Origin: Clostridiales bacterium
GTDB taxonomy: Bacteria > Bacillota > Clostridia > Christensenellales > DUVY01
Direction of reading: 5' to 3'
Length of the DNA stretch: 7,639 bases
Assembly (NCBI GenBank): GCA_031290295.1
Contig: JAITNT010000117.1
Location: forward strand, 1 to 7,639
In this document: positions 1 through 6,518 of the stretch, one piece after another
How positions within the stretch are numbered: position 1 is the stretch's first letter
Layout of the letters: each line of letters starts with the position of its first letter
Notes under the pieces: model-generated
Databases searched by the model: none
Seen by the model: the letters and a program-made list of their open reading frames with translations, nothing else
What the model was told of the DNA's origin: nothing
Position numbers and translations under genes: made by a program

Positions 1-1248
1 TTACTTTCTAATTTATCCACGTATAAATTTCAAGTAAAAAAGGACATAACGGTAACGGCGAAATTCGTCAATCTTAACGCTACGGTTACGGTTACCGGAG
101 GCGGACTGATTAATTCCACTACCGAAAACACCGCGACGTTAAGGACCGGCGAAAACGTAACGGTTTTTGCGGACGAAAATCAGAACAGGGTTTTTAAGTT
201 CTTCGTAATCAACGACGACGCGGAGAACCCCGTCACTTCAAATCCGTATACCTTCGTATTAAAGGAGGATACCGCGATTTTTACCGCTTATGAAAAAATT
301 TGTTTTATAGGCGTTACTAACGGGCACGTCGTCGGCGATACCGACAAATTCCCCGTAGGAAGCTCATGCACCGTCGCGCCGGACGACGGCGAGCTATCCG
401 GATACGAGTTCGTATACTGGTATAGGTACGGCGAGGATACGGAGGAGATTATACTTTCGCGCGATTCGGAATATACCTTTACGGTAACGGATTCGGTATC
501 GATTTACGCTAAGCAAGCGCTTACGTACGAGCTAACGGTAGTGGGCGGCTATATCAAGGACACGGATAACGCGACAACGGGCAAATACATAGAGGGCGAT
601 TATGTTACGGTCGTCGCCGTCGTTCCGGAAAACAAGGCATTAGGCTCCTGGAAAATCGGCGGTATCTCTGTAGCCACAACTAAGGAGTATACCTTGAGAA
701 TAGACAGCGCCGACGTCGAAATCACGGCTGATTATGTTGATTTGACAAAGCTCGCGACCTTAGTCAACAATGCGAATCAAGCGTTTAACTGGTATAATCC
801 CAACGGTATAAAAGCCGGCGCCGCGGAATTTATGAGGTTCAAAAACGACGGCGGTTCCGGTATAAACGTGTTTACGGAAGGCGTCGATTACGTTATGTAT
901 TATATCTATGAAGCTCCGACCGCCGATAAAGCCGATTACGTCGGGCAATTCAAGATGTACAGCGGCGGCGTGATCGGCGATTATTTGGTTTCGGCAGACG
1001 ATTTACGCAGAATAGTCTATGACGGCGGAGCGACAAACGCCTGCGTCCAAGACCACTCGGGTACAAATATTGTCGATAATTTCTTTCCGTTTATACAATA
1101 TACGATTACGGAGAATTTTTCACCGACGCAGGATTATTATTTTGCGGTTCAGCTTGTCGCCAAGAGCGATTCGATGTACATCAGCGGCGACATTTCTCAA
1201 ATAGGCACCGTGGCGTTTAATACAGAAAAAAATAAAGTAAAAGGGTAA
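1..1248 (+). CDS. Secreted repeat protein with InlB-like (Flg_new-type) beta repeats, 5' end missing
   Basis: The frame is open from the first base to a TAA at 1246-1248, giving 415 residues; the true start lies outside the window. A GTG at 541 is internal to a repeat and is not a credible start. Residues about 27-98, 99-174 and 175-247 are three diverged copies of a beta-rich module: a T-V-x-V-x-G-G strand, a G-E-x-V-T-V strand, an aromatic/Trp strand, then Y-T-F-x-V-x-x-D and an A-x-Y end. This matches the divergent InlB B-repeat (Flg_new_2) pattern of Gram-positive surface proteins. Residues 248-415 form a separate domain rich in Tyr, Phe and Asp that I do not recognise; it has no membrane anchor or sorting signal. 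If surface-attached, the protein is likely held by an N-terminal lipoprotein signal lying outside the window, as in the related gene at 6519. A role as surface stalk or glycan/adhesion protein is inference. The stop lies within the next gene's ribosome binding site. Confidence 0.85.
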   Translation, partial: LLSNLSTYKFQVKKDITVTAKFVNLNATVTVTGGGLINSTTENTATLRTGENVTVFADENQNRVFKFFVINDDAENPVTSNPYTFVLKEDTAIFTAYEKICFIGVTNGHVVGDTDKFPVGSSCTVAPDDGELSGYEFVYWYRYGEDTEEIILSRDSEYTFTVTDSVSIYAKQALTYELTVVGGYIKDTDNATTGKYIEGDYVTVVAVVPENKALGSWKIGGISVATTKEYTLRIDSADVEITADYVDLTKLATLVNNANQAFNWYNPNGIKAGAAEFMRFKNDGGSGINVFTEGVDYVMYYIYEAPTADKADYVGQFKMYSGGVIGDYLVSADDLRRIVYDGGATNACVQDHSGTNIVDNFFPFIQYTITENFSPTQDYYFAVQLVAKSDSMYISGDISQIGTVAFNTEKNKVKG

Positions 1249-1252
1249 GGAG
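1246..1252 (+). promoter_or_regulatory. Ribosome binding site of the GH3 gene, overlapping the upstream stop
   Basis: TAAGGAG contains the stop codon of the upstream gene in its first three bases. It sits 9 bases before the ATG at 1262, whereas the in-frame TTG at 1253 directly abuts it with no spacer. It therefore favours the ATG as the start and suggests translational coupling between the two genes. Confidence 0.8.
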
Positions 1253-1261
1253 TTGAAAATT

Positions 1262-4200
1262 ATGAGGATACAAAATTTGAAGCAAGGGCGCGCCGAAAAA
1301 GCCGTCTCGTGTCTGTTAGCGGCGTTTCTGTCGGCGACGGTCGTACTTACCGCCTATATCGGCGCGCTGATAAGCACGGAGCAGGTTGCGAGCGCGGCGA
1401 CTATTATTTCCGCGCCGGCGGATATGAGCGCGCAAGCCATGTTTGACGATATGCTGGCGACTAATCAGGAAATGTGCGAGGAGGGCTTCGTATTATTAAA
1501 AAACTATAATAATTTCCTTCCTATGCAAAAAGCCGGCGGCGCAAAAAGAAAGGTTACTATCTTCGGCAAAAACTCCGAGGCGTACTCCTATTTCGGCTTC
1601 GGCTCGAGCGATAACGGCACGGTAGGTTATTGGCCGGACGGCACTATGGCGGACAGCAAGCCGATGCAGACCGAGATTTGGAAGGCGTTTCAGGACAGCG
1701 TTACGTTCGAGCCGAATCAGACTATGATAGATTTTTATCACAGCGCGGCAAGATCCGGGCCGTTACGGTTAAACGGAGATCTGCATGCAAGTATCGACAA
1801 CTACCGCTTCGGTCTGAACGTCGGTGAAACTCCTATCGAAAAATACACCGCTACCGAAAAGAGCACCTTCGCTAATTATAACGAGGCGGCGATAGTCGTG
1901 CTGACAAGAATAGCCGGAGAGGGCAGCGACGTGCCTAAGACGAGCCTGAAAAGCTGGTCGGGTTACAGCAACGCCAACAAGCTCGACAGCGCGAGACAGT
2001 GGGACGACCATTATCTGCAGCTTGACAAAAACGAGGTCGATATGCTGCAATTGGTAATGACCAATTTTGACAACGTGATTATTCTGCTGAATACGAACAC
2101 GCAGCTGGAGATAGGCTTTTTGGACGACTATAACAACTATCTCTATACCGACAACAATTATTGCACGACGGAGCCGCAAAAAATCGCCGCGATGAATAAA
2201 ATCAAAGCCGCTATGTATATAGGCTTCCCGGGAACGGCGGGCGCCAAGGCGATACCGAGAGTTTTGGACGGCTCGGCAAATCCCTCCGGACACCTTGCCG
2301 ATACATGGATGAGGGATTTCAAAAACGATCCTACGTGGCAAAATCAAGGCTACGGACAAAACCAGGACAACATAAGATACGGCGATTATTTTGTGCATTA
2401 CGAGGAGGATATTTATCTGGGCTACCGCTATTACGAGACGCGGTACATAACAGAGGGCGGCGATTCTCCGATTACCGGCTATCCCTTGCACGGGACGTCT
2501 ACCACGGACTGGGCAAGCTGGTATGACGCGAACGTCGTTTATCCGTTCGGTTACGGGCTGTCTTATACCGACTTTACGTGGACGACGGACAGCATAACAA
2601 GCTCTACCGGAACGACCGCGCTCGATAAGGACGGCTCGGTTACGGCGACGGTAACGGTCAAAAACACGGGGCTTGTCGCCGGCAAGGACGTAGTGCAGCT
2701 CTATTATAACGCGCCGTACATTCAGGGCGGAATAGAAAAAGCGCACGTGATTCTCGGCGGGTTTGCAAAAACTAAGCTCCTTGCCCCTAACGAGGAGCAG
2801 ACGATTACGATTTCTCTCGACGTTTCCGAAATGAAGTCGTACGATTGGGCGGATCAAAACGGCAACGGCTTCGAGGGTTACGAATTAGACGCGGGCAATT
2901 ATAATATCGTTATCGCCCGCGACGCTCACGACGCGGCGGAGCTTCCGACGAGCTTTACACAGACCTTCACGGTCGGCGCGGGCTTCAGGTACGAGGTCGA
3001 TACGACGACGGGCAACCCCGTAGGCAATTTATTCGACGAGGTAAGCGGTACTGGCAAGGTTAACGACCGCACGAGCTTTAAGGGCGTAGGCACATATTTC
3101 AGCAGGGCGGACTTCGCGAACACCTATCCCACGGCTTCCGAAACCAAAAAAACCGGACTGCAGCAGAGAAAGCAGGTATATACTATCAACGAGGCGTACG
3201 ACGAGGGCAAGCCGTGGTATTCCGACGTAGAATACACGCAGGCGTCGGTACCCGGCACCGCGGAAATCAACAAAATCAAGCTGTGGCATCTTAGAGGCCG
3301 CAACCTTAACGACCCGCTGTGGGAAAAGCTGCTCGACCAGCTTACCGCTAAGGAAATGGCGGATTTGATAGGCACGTGCGTGTACTATACCATAGCTATT
3401 CCGTCTATCGATAAGCCCTTCACCAAGGAAAACGACGGCCCGTTAGGCAGCCGTTGGTGCGTGTCTATTCAGTGGCAGTCCGCTCCGGTGTCGGCGCAGA
3501 CGTTTAACACGGATTTGACGTACAGGCAGGGCAGGCTTCTGGGGAACGCCACTCATTACCCCGTGAATCAGGATTCGGGCGGAACGTACGGACCGGGCTT
3601 AGAAACGCACCGCTCGCCTTTCGGCGGACGCAATATGGAGTATTACAGCGAGGACCCCGTGCTCGGCGGAGAAATGTGCGCGCCGTTTATGGAGGGCGCG
3701 TGGGCGGTAGGCAGCTATCAGTTGATCAAGCACTTCGTTCTGAACAACTGCGAGACCGAAAGAAATTCAATCTCCACATGGGCGAGCGAGCAGGCGATAC
3801 GCGAGGTTTACTGCAAGGCGTACGAAATAGTCGTAAAGGCCGGGCATTGCCAGGGCTTCATGTCCGCCGTAAGCTATATAGGCGATATGCCGTGCACCAC
3901 AAGCTATCCTCTGCTTACGGGCTTGCTGCGCAACGAATGGGGCTTCGAGGGGCTTGTAATTTCTGATATGTTAACGCAGGACGTAGAGCTGGCTATACGC
4001 GCGGGCAACGATCTTATGCTTACCGGCAACGCTATGAATCAGCCCAGAGTAACCGCTCAATGGCTGACTACCACGCAATTAGCGTGCATCAGGAAGGCGG
4101 CGAAAAACATTCTTTACGTCGTAGCCAACTCGCACAAGATGAACGGCTACGGCGGTAACGCGCTCGACGATCTTGAGTATATAGGCTCGAGCAGCCTGTA

Positions 4201-5449
4201 CGCCGTCAAGGACGTAACTAACGACACGACGGTAGGCACGGCGGCGTTCAAATCGGGCGATTATAACCCGATTAAATATACGTTGAACGGCGGCGCGCTG
4301 CCGACCGGCATGACCCTGAACGACGACGGCACGATTACGGGCGCGCCGACCGAGACGGGCACGTTTATATTTACGGCTAAGGCGAGCGAGGACGTTCCCG
4401 CGACGGTAGCGTTTCCGTACAATCCCGTATCCAAAACCTTTAAGCTGACCGTTTTTGATAAGAGTAATTTGCCGAATCAAATTATTTACGAGGAAAACGA
4501 CTTGGGGGTTATTCCGTACGGCTTTGAATACAGCAAGAGCGTAGCGAGCGCGGTCGTCTTTGACGAGGACGGAAAAATAAGCGCCGACATTACCTATAAG
4601 CTCGAGGACGGGCAAAAATTGCCCGCCGGCCTGAAGCTGGAAAACGGCGTAATATCGGGCGTAACCTATGAGGAAAGCGGCTCGTTCTTCTTTACTATAG
4701 TCGCCGAATATCCCGGAAAAACCGCCAAAAAAGCGGACATTATCTGTACGATAAAGGCTTATTTGATAGACTATCAAGCCAAGGAATTAACGTCCGCGCT
4801 GGTCGGTAAGAGCACCGTCATAGACATAGGCGACGCGAACAGCAACAGCGACGCGGCGATAACCTACGCGCTGAAGTCTACGTCTAAGCTGCCGGAGGGA
4901 CTTAGCTTATCGCCCGAAGGACAAATCTTCGGCGTGCCGACCCGCGCGTATAACAACCATAGCTTTACCGTTATCGCCGTTTCGCAAAACGCCAAGCCGG
5001 TGGAGGTCGATTACAGGCTTACGGTAATCGGGTTGGTATTCGACGACGCGGTATTCGACGGGTTGTATTTGGGCAAGGCGTATTCGTTCAAGCTGCAGGC
5101 GGCGCACAACGACGGCACGGAATATAACATCGATTACGAGCTGAAGAGCAGCAGCAGCCTGCCTAACGGCTTCAAGCTTCTTGCGGACGGTACCTTGTTC
5201 GGCGTGACTGAGGATTTGGGCGAGCTGTCATTCGTCGTAGTCGCCAAAGCCAACGGCGAAATAATATCGGAAGCGACGGTTACTATGCATATCTCGGACA
5301 TATACGAGGATGAGCCCGACGGAGAGGACGGACTCCCGATAGCCGAGCAACCGGAGGATACGGGCTGCAAGTCCGCGGCGGCGAGCATAGGCGCGATTTT
5401 ACCGATTGTGTTCCTGGCGTTTGTACTGTTAAAACAAAAAAAATCATAA
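1262..5449 (+). CDS. Exported, membrane-anchored glycoside hydrolase family 3 enzyme with permuted domain order
   Basis: This is a 1395-residue retaining exo-glycosidase of family GH3 (beta-glucosidase/xylosidase-like; substrate not assignable). Residues 1-45 are a long signal peptide with an A-S-A cleavage site. Residues about 60-440 are the alpha/beta sandwich: it starts with GFVLLKN, carries the AGEGSD loop at 218-223 whose E220 is the likely acid/base, and ends in VYPFGYGLSYTDF (426-438). Residues about 458-560 are the FnIII-like domain. The catalytic barrel follows at about 685-960: DGPLGSR with D725, a GGRNMEYYSEDP segment (788-799), KHF (823-825), and VISD with nucleophile D902. This reversed order matches the known Ruminococcus albus/Butyrivibrio type of GH3. 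Four He_PIG-like Ig modules (about 972-1345), an acidic linker, a hydrophobic segment (about 1374-1390) and a KQKKS tail follow. The start is set by TAAGGAG at 1246. Family assignment is firm; location is strongly inferred. Confidence 0.93.
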   Translation: MRIQNLKQGRAEKAVSCLLAAFLSATVVLTAYIGALISTEQVASAATIISAPADMSAQAMFDDMLATNQEMCEEGFVLLKNYNNFLPMQKAGGAKRKVTIFGKNSEAYSYFGFGSSDNGTVGYWPDGTMADSKPMQTEIWKAFQDSVTFEPNQTMIDFYHSAARSGPLRLNGDLHASIDNYRFGLNVGETPIEKYTATEKSTFANYNEAAIVVLTRIAGEGSDVPKTSLKSWSGYSNANKLDSARQWDDHYLQLDKNEVDMLQLVMTNFDNVIILLNTNTQLEIGFLDDYNNYLYTDNNYCTTEPQKIAAMNKIKAAMYIGFPGTAGAKAIPRVLDGSANPSGHLADTWMRDFKNDPTWQNQGYGQNQDNIRYGDYFVHYEEDIYLGYRYYETRYITEGGDSPITGYPLHGTSTTDWASWYDANVVYPFGYGLSYTDFTWTTDSITSSTGTTALDKDGSVTATVTVKNTGLVAGKDVVQLYYNAPYIQGGIEKAHVILGGFAKTKLLAPNEEQTITISLDVSEMKSYDWADQNGNGFEGYELDAGNYNIVIARDAHDAAELPTSFTQTFTVGAGFRYEVDTTTGNPVGNLFDEVSGTGKVNDRTSFKGVGTYFSRADFANTYPTASETKKTGLQQRKQVYTINEAYDEGKPWYSDVEYTQASVPGTAEINKIKLWHLRGRNLNDPLWEKLLDQLTAKEMADLIGTCVYYTIAIPSIDKPFTKENDGPLGSRWCVSIQWQSAPVSAQTFNTDLTYRQGRLLGNATHYPVNQDSGGTYGPGLETHRSPFGGRNMEYYSEDPVLGGEMCAPFMEGAWAVGSYQLIKHFVLNNCETERNSISTWASEQAIREVYCKAYEIVVKAGHCQGFMSAVSYIGDMPCTTSYPLLTGLLRNEWGFEGLVISDMLTQDVELAIRAGNDLMLTGNAMNQPRVTAQWLTTTQLACIRKAAKNILYVVANSHKMNGYGGNALDDLEYIGSSSLYAVKDVTNDTTVGTAAFKSGDYNPIKYTLNGGALPTGMTLNDDGTITGAPTETGTFIFTAKASEDVPATVAFPYNPVSKTFKLTVFDKSNLPNQIIYEENDLGVIPYGFEYSKSVASAVVFDEDGKISADITYKLEDGQKLPAGLKLENGVISGVTYEESGSFFFTIVAEYPGKTAKKADIICTIKAYLIDYQAKELTSALVGKSTVIDIGDANSNSDAAITYALKSTSKLPEGLSLSPEGQIFGVPTRAYNNHSFTVIAVSQNAKPVEVDYRLTVIGLVFDDAVFDGLYLGKAYSFKLQAAHNDGTEYNIDYELKSSSSLPNGFKLLADGTLFGVTEDLGELSFVVVAKANGEIISEATVTMHISDIYEDEPDGEDGLPIAEQPEDTGCKSAAASIGAILPIVFLAFVLLKQKKS
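4175..5296 (+). repeat. Four tandem putative-Ig (He_PIG-like) modules inside the GH3 protein
   Basis: Within the GH3 gene, residues about 972-1345 hold four diverged modules. Each is marked by the signature L-P-x-G-[LMF]-x-L, then a G-x-[IL]-x-G turn and a strand ending in F-x-[FV]-x-x-x-A. The signatures begin at residues 1013, 1120, 1210 and 1300, so spacing is about 90-107 residues. Such modules are typical spacers or binding units in large extracellular bacterial proteins. Here they would hold the catalytic part away from the membrane anchor. A direct carbohydrate-binding role cannot be shown from the sequence. Confidence 0.75.
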
Positions 5450-5457
5450 TATAAATT

Positions 5458-5463
5458 AAGGAG
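5458..5463 (+). promoter_or_regulatory. Ribosome binding site of the CBM lipoprotein gene
   Basis: AAGGAG lies 10 bases before the ATG at 5474 within the 24-base gap after the GH3 stop. It fixes the start of the lipoprotein and supports co-transcription, since no terminator hairpin fits in the gap. Confidence 0.75.
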
Positions 5464-5473
5464 AGTTACAGTT

Positions 5474-6169
5474 ATGAAAAGGTTCAAAATTCTTGCAATG
5501 TCGGTGTGCTTGTTAGTCGCCGCCGCGGGCTTTGCGGCGTGCGGAGAGACGGAGCCGCCCGATCCCCCGGGCGTGACTACCTATGTGTACGAGGCGGAGG
5601 ATATTTATGTTTCCGAGCTGTCGGGACCGGTGTTTTCCGGCGAGGCAAGCGGTTACAAAATGATTCTGGGCGAAAACATCACGTACATCAAAAACAACTC
5701 GAATTTGATGAAGTCTATCAGCGGCGGCTACTTTTTGAGCTATTTTAACGGGGTCGGCACAACGCTGCAGTTTATTTTCGAGGCCGACGCGGCTTCGGAG
5801 GGAAACACGCTTTTGTTAAGATTAGCGTCGGAATGGGGCACGCTGAAAATCAATCCCGCCAACATCGAAATAAGAGTGAACGGCGAGGCGGTAACCTATA
5901 GCGAATTGACGGTAAGCGGCGAAAAGCTTTCCGACGACGGCTCGCACAGCGCGTACAAAACGCCGTTTAAGGATTTTGAGATTTCTAAGGACGTCAAAAT
6001 TACGGCGGGCGAGAATATCGTCGAGCTGGAGGTGCTTACAAGAGAGTACGGTATTTCCACGATAGAAAAATACGGCCCGGGCGTAGACTGCATCAAAATT
6101 AAAACGACGTCCGCGCTTACATGGGAAAAGCTCTTTGAAGAAAACAAGGACCAAATCGAGCAGAAGTAA
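5474..6169 (+). CDS. Lipoprotein with CBM6/CBM35-like carbohydrate-binding fold
   Basis: The 231-residue product starts with a short basic n-region, a hydrophobic core and G-F-A-A-C, so Cys23 is the likely lipidated residue; Phe at -3 is a slightly unusual lipobox residue. A short Pro-rich linker (about 25-34) follows. Residues about 37-212 resemble a galactose-binding-like beta sandwich of the CBM6/CBM35 type. It opens with Y-x-Y-E-A-E-D (37-43), has a G-G-Y-F-L-S-Y-F strand (84-91), then G-T-T-L-x-F and L-L-L-R-L-A strands, an I-E-I-R-V-N-G hairpin, a T-A-G-E-N-I-V-E-L-E-V strand and a closing V-D-C-I-K-I-K strand. No catalytic domain is present, so a glycan-binding or substrate-presenting surface role is inferred. 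It lies 24 bases after the GH3 gene and is probably its partner. The last 18 or so residues look helical and are not part of the fold. The CBM call rests on pattern only. Confidence 0.85.
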   Translation: MKRFKILAMSVCLLVAAAGFAACGETEPPDPPGVTTYVYEAEDIYVSELSGPVFSGEASGYKMILGENITYIKNNSNLMKSISGGYFLSYFNGVGTTLQFIFEADAASEGNTLLLRLASEWGTLKINPANIEIRVNGEAVTYSELTVSGEKLSDDGSHSAYKTPFKDFEISKDVKITAGENIVELEVLTREYGISTIEKYGPGVDCIKIKTTSALTWEKLFEENKDQIEQK

Positions 6170-6218
6170 TTGCACGGAAGCAACGGTACTAAAATTTTTG
6201 TAAGCAGAGGGGATAATA

Positions 6219-6242
6219 ATGAATAGTATGGAATACGGGTAG
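6219..6242 (+). other. Tiny ORF-like start with leader similar to the next gene, probably vestigial
   Basis: An AGAGGGG stretch followed by GATAATAATG and a 7-codon frame ending in TAG resembles a translation start. GATAATAAT (6212-6220) recurs exactly at 6509-6517 in the leader of the lipoprotein gene at 6519. It could be a duplicated or displaced leader, a leader peptide, or chance. The frame ends just where the GC-rich repeat core begins. Confidence 0.2.
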
Positions 6243-6266
6243 AGGGGCTGCGGCTGTCCTTAGCAG

Positions 6267-6287
6267 GGGCGACCGCCTCGGCCGCCC
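6267..6287. repeat. GC-rich hairpin in the intergenic repeat
   Basis: GGGCGACCG (6267-6275) pairs with CGGCCGCCC (6279-6287) through eight base pairs with a single A-C mismatch and a CCT loop. No T-run follows, so it is not a standard intrinsic terminator, although it may still slow transcription out of the upstream operon. Confidence 0.6.
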
Positions 6288-6300
6288 GCAGGGAGAGAGG

Positions 6301-6318
6301 GCTGATTTGTTTATCAGC
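6301..6318. repeat. Short hairpin in the intergenic repeat
   Basis: GCTGAT (6301-6306) and ATCAGC (6313-6318) form a perfect 6-bp stem with a TTGTTT loop. It is part of the repeat core and lies 13 bases after the GC-rich hairpin. Confidence 0.5.
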
Positions 6319-6336
6319 AAGCGGCAAAGCGGGTTC

Positions 6337-6375
6337 GGATTGCCACACATCGGCTTCGCCTCGTTCGCAATGACG
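6337..6375 (-). repeat. REP-like palindromic motif (GTCATTGCGA...GGCAATCC type)
   Basis: On the minus strand the motif begins CGTCATTGCGAACGAGGCGA and ends GGCAATCC. ATTGC/GCAAT arms surround a GGC-TTC-GCC mini-hairpin (6352-6360). Sequences with these edges are common dispersed extragenic repeats in several bacterial lineages, by my recollection. The nine bases GCAATGACG (6367-6375) recur inverted as CGTCATTGC at 6423-6431, suggesting a second truncated copy in the opposite orientation. Confidence 0.6.
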
Positions 6376-6422
6376 AAAGAGGGCAAGTGAATTGTACGGT
6401 GTACGGGAAAACAAACCGCGCC

Positions 6423-6431
6423 CGTCATTGC
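6423..6431 (+). repeat. Possible truncated second edge of the REP-like motif
   Basis: CGTCATTGC is the exact reverse complement of GCAATGACG at 6367-6375, with 47 bases between the two. Together they could form a long-looped hairpin, or mark head-to-head copies of the same dispersed repeat. It is only nine bases long, so confidence is low. Confidence 0.35.
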
Positions 6432-6499
6432 ACAGACCTGCATACAGAACGGTAACAACTGCACAAAAATTTGCGGTATCACCGCCGATTTACAGAAAA

Positions 6500-6505
6500 A
6501 AGGAG
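6500..6505 (+). promoter_or_regulatory. Ribosome binding site of the repeat lipoprotein gene
   Basis: AAGGAG lies 13 bases before the ATG at 6519, slightly long, and only 1 base before an in-frame ATG at 6507, which is too close. The ATG at 6519 gives a standard lipoprotein signal starting M-K-T-K-K and is preferred. Confidence 0.65.
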
Positions 6506-6518
6506 AATGATAATAATC

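Larger units (their letters stand above)
6221..6407 (+). repeat. MITE/REP-like intergenic element flanked by 19-base imperfect direct repeats
   Basis: Copies GAATAGTATGGAATACGGG (6221-6239) and GAATTGTACGGTGTACGGG (6389-6407) match at 15 of 19 positions. They flank a 149-base core of different composition from the neighbouring genes, with two hairpins (6267-6287, 6301-6318) and a REP-like motif (6337-6375). No transposase or credible coding frame is present. The core resembles dispersed non-coding repeats I recall from gut Bacillota assemblies; that recollection is not verified here. It separates the three-gene cluster from the gene at 6519. Confidence 0.55.
6192..6472 (+). repeat. Imperfect inverted repeat bounding the intergenic repeat region
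   Basis: AAATTTTTGT at 6192-6201 is exactly mirrored by ACAAAAATTT at 6463-6472. The match extends imperfectly outward and inward: GCAG at 6204-6207 pairs with CTGC at 6459-6462, and a GGTAC-like stretch near 6185 resembles the complement of the bases after 6472. The arms lie about 260 bases apart and enclose all the other repeat structure in this gap, as terminal inverted repeats of a small non-autonomous element would. AT-rich 10-base matches can arise by chance, so the boundary is tentative. Confidence 0.4.

Noticed and set aside
40..130. Recurring ACGGTAACGG-like strings at the left edge and elsewhere
   Set aside because: They encode Thr-Val-Thr beta strands with the local codon preference and occur in frame in all repeat proteins, so they need no separate DNA-level function.
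1253..1261. TTG at 1253 as the start of the GH3 gene
   Set aside because: It directly abuts the ribosome binding site with no spacer, whereas the ATG at 1262 has a 9-base spacer and a normal signal peptide start.
1769..2857. A 362-codon open frame on the minus strand inside the GH3 gene
   Set aside because: It lies wholly antisense to a gene with clear GH3 motifs, its product is Arg/Val-rich with no recognisable domain, and such frames arise from the codon bias of the sense gene.
4079..4777. A 232-codon minus-strand frame across the barrel end and first Ig-like modules
   Set aside because: It is an antisense shadow of the GH3 gene with no domain features or convincing ribosome binding site.
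5362..5370. Sortase LPxTG signal at the GH3 C-terminus
   Set aside because: The sequence reads P-E-D-T-G, with the proline one position too far from the Thr-Gly, so it does not fit the motif.
6428..6458. Possible promoter with TTGCAC and TAACAA ahead of the lipoprotein gene
   Set aside because: The spacer is 19 bases and both boxes are weak, so it is not better than chance.
5896..6482. Minus-strand frames running through the intergenic gap
   Set aside because: They translate the REP-like repeat and the antisense end of the CBM gene; such repeat-derived frames are typical spurious gene calls.
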